NCBI GenBank assembly: GCA_032358255.1
Contig: JAULBX010026719.1
Coordinates: 1-44,486 of the forward strand
Source of the DNA: Heterotrichella gracilis
Lineage: Eukaryota; Sar; Xanthophyceae; Tribonematales; Xanthonemataceae
Direction: 5' to 3'
Length of the DNA: 44,486 bases
This document shows positions 1 through 10,500 of this stretch, piece after piece; the first letter of the stretch is position 1; each line of letters starts with the position of its first letter. Both the position numbers and the translations under genes were made by a program. The notes below the pieces were generated by a model. It did not search any database and had not been told where the DNA came from. It was given only the letters and a program-made list of their open reading frames with translations.

Positions 1-2
1 TC

Positions 3-660
3 ACTAAAGCTTCCTTACACCTTTTTACTAATACTGTTCAAAGTGACCTCAATGATGATGCACATGTGTTAACATCCAAACTGCAGGACGCAATCGCTGC
101 GGCCACAACAGACACCCCCCCAACCCCTGCCGAATTTACCGCACTCTTGACTGATTGCACTTCACTCCTTCACCGTGCCTTTAACCTAGCTTTCACTGTG
201 CTTCCCACCAAACAAACGGGCAAAAAACCCCACCCACCTCCCCGTAAAGCGGGCTTCCTTCCCCGCACTTTGGCCCGCTCTTATCACCACCATCGTGACA
301 ACATTTATGCTGCACGCGCCATGTTGCGCTTACTCCACAAATATGATTTAATTGACTCTGTCAACCCTACTCTTTATCACGAATTCCTGCACCACCCTTA
401 TGTTCAACACCTCCACAACCAGCCCCACATTACTGTGCCACTTCCCCCCACCCATCTTCCACACCTGGACCTCCTTTGCACCTATCGTGCACACCTCAGA
501 TCCGTACTCACAACCCATCAAAAGGCCGTCTGTAGGTTGTACCACGAACACCGCACCAACCTCCAACATCGTGATGCCACACGCTTCCAGACACTTTGGG
601 CCACATGCCAAAAACATGCCAACAGGATCATCTTTGGAAACACCAGCAATAATACAGGTC
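3..660 (+). mobile_element. Fragment of a non-LTR retrotransposon-like polyprotein (partial, left edge)
   Basis: A reading frame is open from base 3 with no start codon needed, so it enters from outside the window. It encodes about 218 residues rich in Leu, His, Arg, Thr and Pro, with basic helical stretches such as PRTLARSYHHHRDNIYAARA and QKAVCRLYHEHRTNL. This looks like the linker between the endonuclease and reverse transcriptase of LINE polyproteins, but no catalytic RT or endonuclease motif is visible. From 661 the frame runs into a duplicated non-coding-looking block and stays open by chance to 1277, so the element is interrupted or ends there. The identification rests on composition and context only. 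It could instead be the C-terminal part of an unknown gene. Confidence 0.4.
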
Positions 661-924
661 CAGGCGCATGGGTGGAGGGGCTGGCGAGGGAGGGGCAGGC
701 TCTGTGCGTGCATGCGGCCTGGGAGCGTCCCCTGTGTGGCCCTGGAGGGTGCGCTGCCAGTCAGGGGGCAGGTGGAGCGCGCGTGACTGCAGCAGCATGG
801 CGGCGTGGCCGGCCAGGTGCAGGCGCATGGGTGGAGGGGCTGGGGAGCGAGGGGCAGGCTCTGTGCGTGCATGCGGCCTGGGAGCGTCCCCTGTGTGGCC
901 CTGGAGGGCGCGCTGCCAGTCAGG
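661..924. repeat. Direct duplication of a 105-base unit, period 159
   Basis: Bases 661-765 recur at 820-924 with three substitutions counted by eye. A 54-base GC-rich spacer separates the copies. Both contain GTGCGTGCATGC and end in CTGCCAGTCAGG. The near identity points to a recent duplication. Shadow reading frames cross it in several phases with no sign of selection for coding. Confidence 0.9.
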
Positions 925-1300
925 TTTTTTTTTGGGTGTCCACGTTACAGCCAGGTGGTCCTTTGGCTGGAAGCGTTTTGTGGACACCTTCACAAAAAAA
1001 CAAAAAACCCTTGTGGCCTGTCCTGTACGGGATGGGTGGCACTCGGATTTTTTCTTCTTTTTTTTCCCTTCGTTTTTGCCTCGCCAAAGGCGTGCACTCG
1101 GTAGCCATCGGATCCAGCTTGGCTGAACGGGCGCTGGATATGACAGAGCCTTCACCCTGCCAGTGGGGGGCAGGGGAGGCAGCAGCGCCACACCGCATGG
1201 CACCTACCCGCGCCCCCACCAGGGCCCTGCCCCTTTCCCCATTCGTAAGAATCATTCTTAAGCCATTATGGCTTTAACGCGATAGATAAAAAAACAAAAA
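925..1300. repeat. Homopolymer-rich segment with a short inverted repeat
   Basis: Runs of T and A (925-932, 985-1008, 1049-1068, 1286-1301) break up GC-rich sequence. GGGTGTCCAC near 933 can pair with GTGGACACC near 980. I see no gene here. The T/A tracts resemble reverse-transcribed tails left by retroelements, in keeping with the neighbouring fragment, but this is inference. Confidence 0.45.
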
Positions 1301-1376
1301 AAATTGGGAAATTGAATCTGGGATCAGTTGACTTTGACGCCACCCCGGCTTGGCCTTGCCCCGGGTGCCCTTGTTA

Positions 1377-1468
1377 ATTTGGCGCCGCGAAAAAAAAAAA
1401 AAAAAAAAAGGGAAGACTTTGAGGCACCGTTCTTTTTTTTTGTTTTTGTTTCTTTTGCGGCGCCAAAG
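1377..1468. repeat. Inverted repeat with poly-A and poly-T arms
   Basis: TTTGGCGCCGC at about 1378 followed by a 19-A run faces TTTTGCGGCGCCAAA at 1453-1467, preceded by T-rich sequence. The arms differ by about one base. The result is a foldback about 90 bases long. Related words (AGGCACCGTTC and AGGCCACCGTTC) also repeat directly at about 1421 and 1473. Confidence 0.7.
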
Positions 1469-3020
1469 TTGAGGCCACCGTTCTGGTCCAGCCATTGGAT
1501 AGCTTCTATGCTTAAGTGCCACCGCCATGCCATGAAGTTCAAACTATAGGCTATGTCCTTTGTGGCACACCCTGCGCAGCAGCCCACCGGTTCAGCCAGC
1601 ACACAAAAACCGCGCCGCGCTAGCTGAATACAGAGCACAATCACGGCAGGTTATGGAAGGGCCCAGAGCATAACCAGCCATGAGCAGACACAAAGACACA
1701 TGGATATATTTCTTGGGTCGGTTTAACCTTATGTAAAGTCTACATAAAACATCTATAGCCACAATTCACAACACTCATAACAGGGCCTTTCAACAATACA
1801 GCGGCGCTTCTCTGTCACTCAAGAAACGGTGGTGGCACAATGGTGTTCACTACACTACACAAAACACAGTACCAAAAAGAGAGGGCTGTGGCACCACATA
1901 CCCAATACACTTAGTGGTACATCATAATAACGAAGCAATTCCTAAGCAACGACTGAAATGTGGCACATTATTCTCAAATCTACAGGAAACAACACTATTT
2001 TTGTTCAATGCCCCCTCGCCACGTCAGCCCAGCCTAATAATTCACGCCGCACCCGTCCCCGCTTTACCACCGCCAGCTCGTACTTTGCTCCCCGTGACTC
2101 GTACACTGACAGACATTAATCGGGGCTATGCTTAGGTGCTATGCCCTTGTTACCCACGCCATGTTCCACTGGTTGCTGCCCGGCTTGTCTGTGTTTTTCA
2201 ACATTGCTGGTTGTGGTTTGCCGCCGTGTGTGGGGGCGTTCTGTTTCTTTCTTTCTTTCTTTCAATGAAGTTCAAAAGCATGAAGCACCTACTATTTATC
2301 ATCCGCAACTGCCACCATGTTCGGGCCCGGCCAAGCCTTGTGAGTGCAGTGACTGGCATTGCCAAGTTGACTGGCAAGTTGACTCAAATCTAGTCAATTG
2401 TAATCACTGGCATGGCATGTGACATCATTACAATGGCATGAGGACACGTAACAATCAGTCTGCACAGAGCCTCTCATGATGATGCCATCATATCAGCTTT
2501 GACACAAGCTGTACATGACGCGCACAGTACTGTGGCACCTTGTTGCCCACGCCATGTTCCAATGGACCATCTAGCTAGTTTGGTTGCTGCCCGGCCTGTC
2601 TGTTTTGGTGACACGTATTTCAACATTGCTGATTGTGGTGTGCCGCCATGTGGGGGGCGTTTTGTTTCTTTCTTTCTTTCTTCCACATGAGCTCCGCCCA
2701 ATGACCGATAGTTGCCACTACCGTATGTACTCTTATCTAAGGCGTTGTAGATAATGAGGCCACAACACAAGCGAATTTTGTATTCCTGGTAAGAATTACA
2801 CCTTCAAATATTACGTGCTTCAACATGATGAAAGTTGTAGAGACAACTACTGACCATCGTATGATACCCTAAACCTCAAAGCAATAATCGTTGCACACCT
2901 GACACCAAAGTTGCTGGCAGGACCTGCCGATTTGCAAAGTTTCCAACCACAAGGCTCACTACGACACGCTTAGGCTGGTCAACAATGTTGTTGCATACAT
3001 CAAAGTTGAGGAGCAATTTG
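1469..3020. other. Repeat-rich gene-free stretch downstream of the MDH gene
   Basis: No open frame here has family similarity or splice structure. The block holds two diverged copies of one repeat (listed separately) and CTTT microsatellites at about 2247 and 2661. The reverse complement of TGTAA occurs at 2796-2800, about 220 bases past the malate dehydrogenase stop. That is a plausible polyadenylation signal for that minus-strand gene. Confidence 0.6.
2147..2694. repeat. Two diverged copies of an unknown repeat (2147-2265 and 2539-2690)
   Basis: Both copies share, in order, CCTTGTTRCCCACGCC, ATGTTCCA, GGTTGCTGCCCGGC, TTCAACATTGCTG, a GCCGCC-GGGGGCGTT block and a CTTTCTTTCTTTC tail. The second copy is longer by two short insertions, near 2568-2580 and 2610-2620. 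The conserved order with indels means an old duplication, or two insertions of one repeat family. The right end is the CTTT tract. Confidence 0.75.
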
Positions 3021-4751
3021 TTAAGTGCTATGTACAAAGTCAACACCCTTCTGGATGGAGTCCTTGAGCTCCGGCAACAACGCCTTCAACCCCTCGCTCT
3101 CATAAGCGCTCAGCTCGCCCAAACCAAGAACCTCTTCAGCACCTGCATAGTGACACAAGGATGTTTGGACATAAGCACATACTTGCCCCCTGCCACCGAT
3201 GAGTACTGTTCAGCACCAGTGCAAGGTTGTCTCTGCAGCTTACCTTCTCTGCCCAACCTCACTTTCGAGGCAAAATATGGCAGCTCTGTCATCTCAGACT
3301 GCACATATGCGCACTCCACCACGTTTGGCTCGCCGTCCAAACCGCGCAGGCATGCATCTGCAAACAGAGCCGCGGCATACGCCATGGACAGGGTGGCGGA
3401 ACCCTGCAGAACAGATCCTTGTTGAGTGGCACAGGAAGTTACAGGGAGAGTGCAGCTGTTACAGGGCTGCTACACCACCCAAAAGAGCAATGCAAAAACC
3501 AAGCATCCCCCGCTTACCTTGCCAGCCTTTGCCTGTACCACCTCTGTGCCGCCATCTTGTGTGCGCTTGGTCAACGCATCAATGTCCTCAGCAGACAGCT
3601 TCTGGGGGGGGGTGGCCTGGGAGAACAGCGGCAGGATGGTGACACCCGCGTGGCCGCCCACCACTGGCACATCGACGTCCGCCACATCAACACCGGCCTT
3701 CTCAGCATAGAAGGTCTTTGCCCTCACCTGCATGCAATGCACCCAGGAGGTCAGTGCGGCTGCCCCTCCAAGACAACAGCCCACAAAGCTGCGGACACTG
3801 TCTAAAGGTGCACACGGGTTGGGCGCCAACTGCAAACGCACCACGTCAAGAGTAGTGACACCCAGCAGCTTTTTTGGGTCATACACGCCCTTCCTCTTCA
3901 GGATCTCAGCTGCGATTGGCACAGTGGAGTTGACAGGGTTGGAGATGATATTGATGAGAGCCTGCGAGAAACAAGCTGTTTCGTTACAAAAAGTGAAGCA
4001 TAAGAAGTGATTACAGCGCGCGAAGCAGACAAGTTCTCACTGCGCATGGGAACTGAGGAAGCCAGCGCCACCAGTTGCTGCTCACCTTGGGGCAAGCATC
4101 TGCCACAGCCTCCACCAGCCCAGCCACAATGCCTGCGTTGATCTGCAACCGTGGGAACCAGTCAAACCCTCCTTCAAATACCAGCGTGATAGCTGGACAA
4201 GTGCAGTGCGCTAGGTTGCCCTGCCAGTGACATATGCTCACCTTGAACAGGTCATCACGTGTCATGCCTGGCTTGCGAGGCACTCCGGCAGGGATAATCA
4301 CCACATCGGCGTCCTTGAGAGCCTCACGCAGCTGATCCTCGCCTGCGTAACCCTATGCATAGGGGGGCACGTTGTGTTGGCGTGTAGGCAAGCGGTGCAA
4401 TGTAGCCAGTCGAAGGGTATGCATCAGTGAGCCCCCTACCTTGACCTGGGCCCTGGAGTTGATGTGGCTCACATCCGCGGCCACGCCAGGGGTGCCGGCA
4501 ATATCGTACAGGGAGAGGTACTTCACATAGGGGGAGATCTGTGGCACACGAGGGGGTTTGGTATCACGAACATTGGCGAACAAAAGAGTAACAATGCATG
4601 AATAACAGTGCATCACCTTCATCAGCAAGGAAAGCGGCTGCCCAATGCCACCCGCTGCGCCCAGGATGGCAACTTTCCTGTCCACACCACCACTGCTGTA
4701 GCTGCGGCCATAAGAGAATGCAGCCGTTGCTGCACGGCGCAAGGTATTCAT
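3021..4751 (-). CDS. MDH: Malate dehydrogenase, mitochondrial type
   Basis: NAD-dependent malate dehydrogenase interconverts malate and oxaloacetate in the TCA cycle and malate shuttles. Eight exons on the minus strand: 4751-4617, 4538-4440, 4352-4242, 4142-4086, 3961-3842, 3727-3518, 3403-3244 and 3142-3021, giving 337 residues. The first ~22 residues ([20 protein letters not shown]) are basic and hydroxylated without acid, like a mitochondrial presequence. Next come the NAD-binding loop GAAGGIGQP, the substrate Arg regions [13 protein letters not shown] and [12 protein letters not shown], and the catalytic His in VVGGHAGVT. Length and motifs fit the eukaryotic NAD-MDH family; a plastid or peroxisomal isoform is less likely. 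It is head to head with IPK1, with 338 bases between the two ATGs. Confidence 0.95.
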
Positions 4752-5089
4752 GGTTGAGCACAGAATTGAGCAAGCAAGTGGGCGATTGGCGACAGGAATA
4801 GTTGGAGGGATACACTTGGGTCCTGACTACTTGCAAAGAGGTGCTTTTCTCGCAAACATACTCCCAAAATGTTTATGACCAAAAATGCTCTTGGCGGCTT
4901 ATCCGCGGCCGATAAGCGGCCCGCCGGCAAGACCGCATTCCGACATCCCACACCAAGACCCTTGGCACTCGATTGAGCAGATACAGGTTTAAGCTGGACA
5001 AGACAAGGCGTACCGGCAGCAGACTGTGTGGGCGCACATTGCCCTGTCCGACACCTTGCCCTGTCCTTCGAACCATTGTGGCCTCAGGG
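4752..5089. promoter_or_regulatory. Shared divergent promoter region of MDH and IPK1
   Basis: Only 338 bases separate the start codons of two oppositely transcribed genes. Inside lies an inverted pair GCTTATC (4897-4903) and GATAAGC (4911-4917) with a GC-rich 7-base spacer. GATAAG is the plant I-box core, bound by GATA/MYB-type factors and common in light-regulated promoters. The palindrome is seen directly; its role is inferred. I saw no clear TATA box. Confidence 0.5.
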
Positions 5090-8000
5090 ATGACTGCAGA
5101 CGCGCGCAACCCTTTAGCACTACTGGATCCTGGCGAATGGCTCATAGTAGGGGAGGGAAACGCCAACGCAGTGTTCTCATACTCAGGAGCGCTGGAACAA
5201 CTGGTAAGTCAACGACAACTTGCATGCATGCATGTTTATTTTTGCATGCGCACGTTCACACATCCACGCTCAGACGTGGCACCCAAAGCGAAAGGTTGCA
5301 CTGCGTCCTTCAATACATTTGGACCAGGCAGTATTTTTGTCTGCCTTTGGATTGTGGAGCGACAAACCTTGCAAAAGGTGAATATGCATGCATGCTGCTT
5401 AGTTTGATTCCAACCGTGAAAACTTCGTCCAGAAAGGAAAGGTGATGCGTTTGCGAAAGGTGTCTTCAGACCACTGCCATCGCACTGCGCCTCCGGCTGC
5501 GCTGGAGGCACGGCTGTGGTGTCCCAGAGAGGAGGGGAGTGGGTCCATACCAGACCTGGAGTTCCTTGCAACGTGGGTGGCACCCCTGCTCGGCGCTCAC
5601 AACATACCGCCAAAGGTATTGCAACCGCTGCCCATCAATGGCGGGGAGCTGTGCGGAGACAACATGCGGTTGGCCGAGTAATGGTCCAAAACTTTGTACA
5701 AGCGTGCATTTGCAGAGGAGTGCAGGTCTTGCAGTCCCAGTTGCAGTTGCAGTTCCGGTGCTGTCTGAGCATGCAGGTCCAGTGCAGTGCTGTCAAAGCA
5801 TCGATTCTTTAATGTCCCACCGCGTCCCACCGTGCAGGTCGAATTTCCAATAACACAGAGTTTGGCGGGGCAGCTTAGTACGCAGCTCACTCGGCCAGGC
5901 AGCCAGCTGCTGGGGGGCAAGGGGCTGTTGATGGACAACCTGATGCTGATGCACAGCGTCACGCCAGGCTTCCCATGTGTGTGTGTAGAGATCAAGCCCA
6001 AGAGTGGCATGCTGGTCAGCTCACAAGCAATTGCACCCACGCATGCTTTGAAGCAGCGGGTCATCCGTTACCAGCTGCACCAGGTGCTCAAGGCGCACCA
6101 GGTATGCAGGGGCCAGTCACCCAACCCCACCCCCTGCATTATATACCATGCATCCAGGGGCCATTCACCCACCCCCACCAGGTATTCAGGGGCCATGCAC
6201 CCGCCCCCATCCCCTGATTATATACCATGCATATAAGTGAGCAACAACTGTTATCGCAGCCATCTCAATAACTTGGTGAAGGGCAAAAAATGTATTCCAC
6301 GTAACAGGACAGGGTTGCATAGCATGTTCATCGCTCAAGGCAAAGCCTAACCTCCTACTCCGGTTCCAGTCGGGAAGCAAACCTTCAGGTGTACCACGTG
6401 GTGTGCATGGCATGTGCAGCACCACCCCGTTGGGCACCAAAGTGTGTTCTGCTTTGCAGGGCTGTGTGCGCAGCGGCAGCCGGTACGACCCGCAGGACCT
6501 GTTTTCCGGCAATGTGCAGCGCCTTGAGCTGGCGGTGAGGGCGCTCCTGGAAAACCCGCAGAACAACCTCAGGTTGTTTGTGGACGGCGACAGACTGCAC
6601 GATATATCTGGGTGTTGGAAGCATGAAAAGCTTGGCAGGGCGCTGGGTGGGATCCATCAGGATGGGGCGGAGGAGGTGCTTGCGGGCCTGGTGGTGCGGG
6701 TGCTGCAGGCCACAGGTGTGCTGCTCAAAAATGTAGAGGTGGCAGACCACATGGAAGCTCCATGTGCAGCTGCGACGTGCAAGTCTAGCAGTCAGTGCAC
6801 AGCCAGTGACGGGCGCATGGTGTGGTTCTTGCTTTCCACCAGGCGCGCCTGTTGTTTTTCTGAAGCTGACTCACCCTCGTGCAGATGTTCTCCAGCGGCT
6901 CCAAGCAATGCAAGCGCTGGATGTGCATGACATTGAGGGCGTCCATCTGCTGCTGGACAGGCTGACTAGCCATCCAGGAACCAGTAGCAGCAGTGGCACA
7001 CAGGGAGCCAAGGGGGAGCACCAGGTGGATAGTGCCCCGCTACCATGCCAACAGTGCACAGGCTTGGCTAAGCTGCTGCCACCCGGAGTGGGGTTGGGTG
7101 ATGAGGGTGCACACGCCTGTGTGGCTGAGCACAGTGGGGGGCCTGGCAGTGGCTTTTGCTGCAGCGTTGTCAGCGACTTGCAGAGGTACAGGCACATGCG
7201 GAGACGTTGTGGCAATGTCGGTGGATGACATACCATCCAGTACCACCCCACACATCTGTTCCTGGCAGAAAGGACAGCCATTGATCGCATTACCACTACA
7301 GCTGCTTGAGTGTGTGCAGACAGTACTCTCATGATTTGGGTTGGTTGTATCCACCGGCGAGGGTGGCACTTGATTTTGTTTCTGCCCAATGCAGGGCCAA
7401 CTACAGGGAGTGTACATTGCAGCATGCAACAGCAATCAGGAAGCTGATGGACATGCCTGAGCCAGATGCCCTGCAGGCTGTCAGAAATTACCTTCTGGCC
7501 TGCACCGCCAAGGACTGCAGCATTATGATAACACTGCAGAAAGTGCCACAGCCCGGGCAGGCTTCGGATACTGTGCGCATGGTGCAGCATCCAACGGATG
7601 GAAGTCCCTATGCTTGTCAAGTACGTATCAAGTATGCATGCACTATCAGCATTCTCCTGTAGCTTTTGCTGGTTTCATTCTGCTTGCTTGCCGCCATGCA
7701 CATGTTATACCCCCGCCAAAGGTATGTGCTCGTTGCAGCTAGAGTACAAAAAGCATGCAAGCGTGCGTGCATTTATCATGTGGTTCGTGGTGTCAATGCA
7801 TGGGTGCATACACCATTACATACTTGCATGCCATGCTTCTGAATGACAAATGGCCTGATTGAAAAATGGCCCCGATTATGGCCATTTTTAATCCCCGACT
7901 TTGGAGAAGTCTATATTAATTATATTCTAATCATCTGATCAAAACATGATTAAAATATATATATCTGAATTTACATTGCCCACGCCTTATTCTGCAGGTT

Positions 8001-8129
8001 GCAGTGGTAGACTTGGACCGAAAGCCCCTGGCCAAGGTGAATCAGCACTTTGCCCTTGATCAACAAATTGTACACCATGTCATTCGGCAGCAGATCGATG
8101 GATACATGGCAAGCTTGGCGGACGGTTGA
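5090..8129 (+). CDS. IPK1: Inositol-pentakisphosphate 2-kinase
   Basis: IPK1 phosphorylates Ins(1,3,4,5,6)P5 at the 2-position to make InsP6 (phytate). Seven exons: 5090-5203, 5433-5615, 5838-6101, 6460-6715, 6885-7185, 7395-7620 and 7998-8129, giving 491 residues. Family marks in order: N-terminal nucleotide loop VGEGNANAVFSY, KVMRLRK with the ATP-binding Lys, the EIKPK motif (residues ~150-154), DPQDLFSG, PQNNLRLFVDG, DVHDIEG, the conserved YLLACTAKDCSIMI block and the DLD metal site in VVDLDRKPL (~453-455). Intron phases all close. The exon 5 donor at 7185 is the least certain, because that region (about residues 270-372) is poorly conserved and Ser/Gly-rich. Introns hold an 80-base duplication and a hairpin, listed separately. 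Confidence 0.93.
6099..6232. repeat. 80-base-period duplication across an exon/intron boundary in IPK1
   Basis: CACCAGGTATGCAGGGGCCA at the end of exon 3 recurs at about 6176 as CACCAGGTATTCAGGGGCCA. Both copies end in ATATACCATGCAT, and a partial third copy of AGGGGCCATTCACCC begins near 6156. The unit includes the real splice donor (GT at 6102), so the second copy carries a candidate cryptic donor at 6182. Confidence 0.85.
7862..7889. repeat. Perfect 10-base inverted repeat in an AT-rich patch of IPK1 intron 6
   Basis: AAAAATGGCC (7862-7871) and GGCCATTTTT (7880-7889) flank an 8-base loop. The surrounding 7850-7975 is much richer in A+T than the rest and repeats ATGGCC-GATT words. It may be the remains of a small inverted-repeat element. 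No target-site duplication was recognised. Confidence 0.7.
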
Positions 8130-8760
8130 CGGCTGTGTTGTTGCATACACCTGGGCCGCGTTGTTACCCAAACTTTCAGTATTTTTTGTCATTACATTTT
8201 CAAGTTTAAAGCTTGCAATTTTGATCAGATCTGACAGGCTGTCCCCTGAGCAGTCTGTCCCTTGCCTCGAGGTACATTGTGTCGGCTTGTGACGTATCTA
8301 GCACATGCCATGTGGCAAATTGAATTGGCAGTTACACATCTAGGACCACTGCAATAGGGGGCACTTCAACATGCACTGCGCATCAAGACTTAATTACAAC
8401 ATAAAAGCTCTAAGTCAGAGAAAATTATAAACCTGCCATCATAACGTTTGTGTGTACAATAGTCTACATTAGATAATTGCTGCTGTCACTTCTGGTAAAC
8501 ACAGGGTGGCCCATCAGGAATACCCATTGTAAAGTACTAGGATATTGAATAACGATTTCATCATCCTGATCATTTGGAAGTAATGTCGCAGTATATTGAC
8601 AATGTGTCCTTGATATCCTTAAAAGCTTGCCGAGACTAATGACATGGGGCCGCTACCAGGACACAACATACTCAGTAGGGCCTTTACCAACATGCAATAA
8701 CATTGGATCGAACAGGTCACAACCTTATCAGCCTGAGAGTCAAAGTCCCGATAACTCCAG
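8130..8760. other. Convergent 3' region between IPK1 and the methyltransferase gene
   Basis: No supported gene. Candidate TGTAA signals occur on both strands: 8529-8533 on the plus strand, and complements at 8332-8336 and 8394-8398. The two transcripts therefore may overlap at their 3' ends. Confidence 0.5.
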
Positions 8761-10500
8761 TCATTTTTTGTACGCCAGGGTGATGCCATCTGAGTTGCTC
8801 AGCATGCAAATTTCGACGCGAGCATCAGCTGCAATCCTGTCGTTCACGGCCCGAATGGAAATCGTACTGTCCTGCTGCTGGCGTGGGTCAGCAGCCCTGC
8901 ATAGCATATAAGGCGCATCAGTAAATGCTCACATGCTGTGCATTAGGGCAAGACATCCAGCGCCTGTGGAGCCAACCTAGGTTGGGTCTGGCTGCAGGCA
9001 GCTAACAATCCCCGCTTGCAACAGCAATATATCAACAATTCTATCAAGTTGAAAACCCATGATGAGTATGGGTTGACTTTGATGCATGCATGAATCACTC
9101 TCACGCTTTTTTCTTCGACGCCCACTTACTTGCCAAACCACAGTACATTATCCATCACCACCAGCCCCCCCGGCCTCAGCAGTTTGATCAGCAGCTCGTA
9201 GTAGGCCAAGTAGTTCTCCTTGTCTGCGTCGATGAAGCCCAGGTCAAAGGTGCCTCCCTGGCCACCCTCAAGCAGCTGGTTGAGGGTGTCCAGTGCGGGC
9301 CCAATGCGCAGGTCGATGCGGTCAGCCACGCCTGCCTTGTGCCAGTAGGGCTTGCCCACGCTCGCAAACTCATCGCTCACGTCGCACGCAATGAGCTTGC
9401 CATCCTTCGGCAGTGCCAGCGCCATGCCCAGTGTTGTGTAGCCTGCAATGGTTGCCAATGGGATACGGGTGCTTTCATGATAGGCAATGCCATGCGGGGC
9501 ACTTGGCACATGCTGGTGCCATGAGCCAGGCTACTAGGTCGTGCCTAGTGTGCGAGACAGCGCATGGGCATGCTAAGGGTTCAAACTCGTGTTCACGCGG
9601 GACATCAGCCGTGCAATGGGCTCATCCCCGCAGCGCCCTCCTTGCCTGCCCTCCTGCGCACCTGTGAACACGCCCACCTCGATCACCTTCTTGGCCTGGG
9701 TCAGGCGCAGGCACATCTGTAGGATGGCTATGGAGTCAGGGGGTGACATCATGAGGCTGCGAGGACCCTGCTGCTCCAGCGTCGCCTGCAGGGAGCAGGG
9801 ACTACTGCTGAGCCTTGCCCAACAAGTAAAAGTGAATGCTTGCAGCAGTGCACCCATCTGAAGTATGGTTTTGCCTGCTGTATGCCAGGCTGTGAGTATT
9901 TGCAGCGGTACACCCACCTAGGGGGGATCCTTGCTGCTGTATGCCAGGCTGTATGCCAAAGGCCAGCACATTATCATGCCAACTGTGACGTGACCAGCTT
10001 ACCTACGGTATGTGGTACGCGCTCGAGTATCTTTTAGTTGTTGAATTTTGCATGCCTAACGTACATTCATATGCTTGAGAAAGTTTAGCCCCACTATTTC
10101 CCTGCCTGCCCCCTGCCCCTACCGCGTGCAGCTCCTTCAGCTCCTGCGTGAGGCGCGTGCCCTTCTCAACCAAGTAGGCATGGCTGCGGGCCTCGCCGCC
10201 ACTGCTGTACTTGGCAGACTGGAGAGCTGTGGGAACGGGTTTGCCTGCCAGAAGAGTGGGGATGGGGTGGCTCACAGACCAAATCCTTTGGGTGTGACAC
10301 AAGGGTGGGCGGGCCACTGCCTTGTTCACTGCGATGGCCGCAATTGGGTGTGACTGGTGCATGCCTTGCCTTGCAAAATGGAACTTGCCTTTCAGTATCT
10401 GGACCCCAACCCTGTACAGCGTGTTGGCTGCTGTGGAGGTGAGCAGGGCGCCCAAAGCAAGCCCTCCAGTAAAAATGAGGGCATCCCTGGAGTTGACCAT
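8761..10500 (-). CDS. SAM-dependent O-methyltransferase, caffeoyl-CoA OMT-like, with N-terminal membrane segment
   Basis: Class I SAM methyltransferase of the Methyltransf_3 (CCoAOMT/COMT) family. Five exons: 10500-10389, 10244-10123, 9785-9662, 9442-9130 and 8896-8761, giving 268 residues. Residues ~7-29 (ALIFTGGLALGALLTSTAAN) form a hydrophobic anchor or targeting segment. The SAM site is VIEVGVFTGYTTLGMALALP. Metal and substrate residues lie in FIDADKENY and in VVMDNVLWFGK. The C-terminus has the family IRAVND and DGITLAYK blocks. Intron 1 uses a GC donor (AAAG|GCAAGT), required by phase. True CCoAOMT makes lignin precursors in land plants. In an alga the substrate is unknown, so I name only the family. 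It is head to head with the kinase-RING gene. Confidence 0.9.

Noticed and set aside
661..1277. C-terminal half of the long frame starting at the left edge
   Set aside because: It reads through a duplicated block and T/A tracts with no protein-like pattern, so only the part before 661 was kept.
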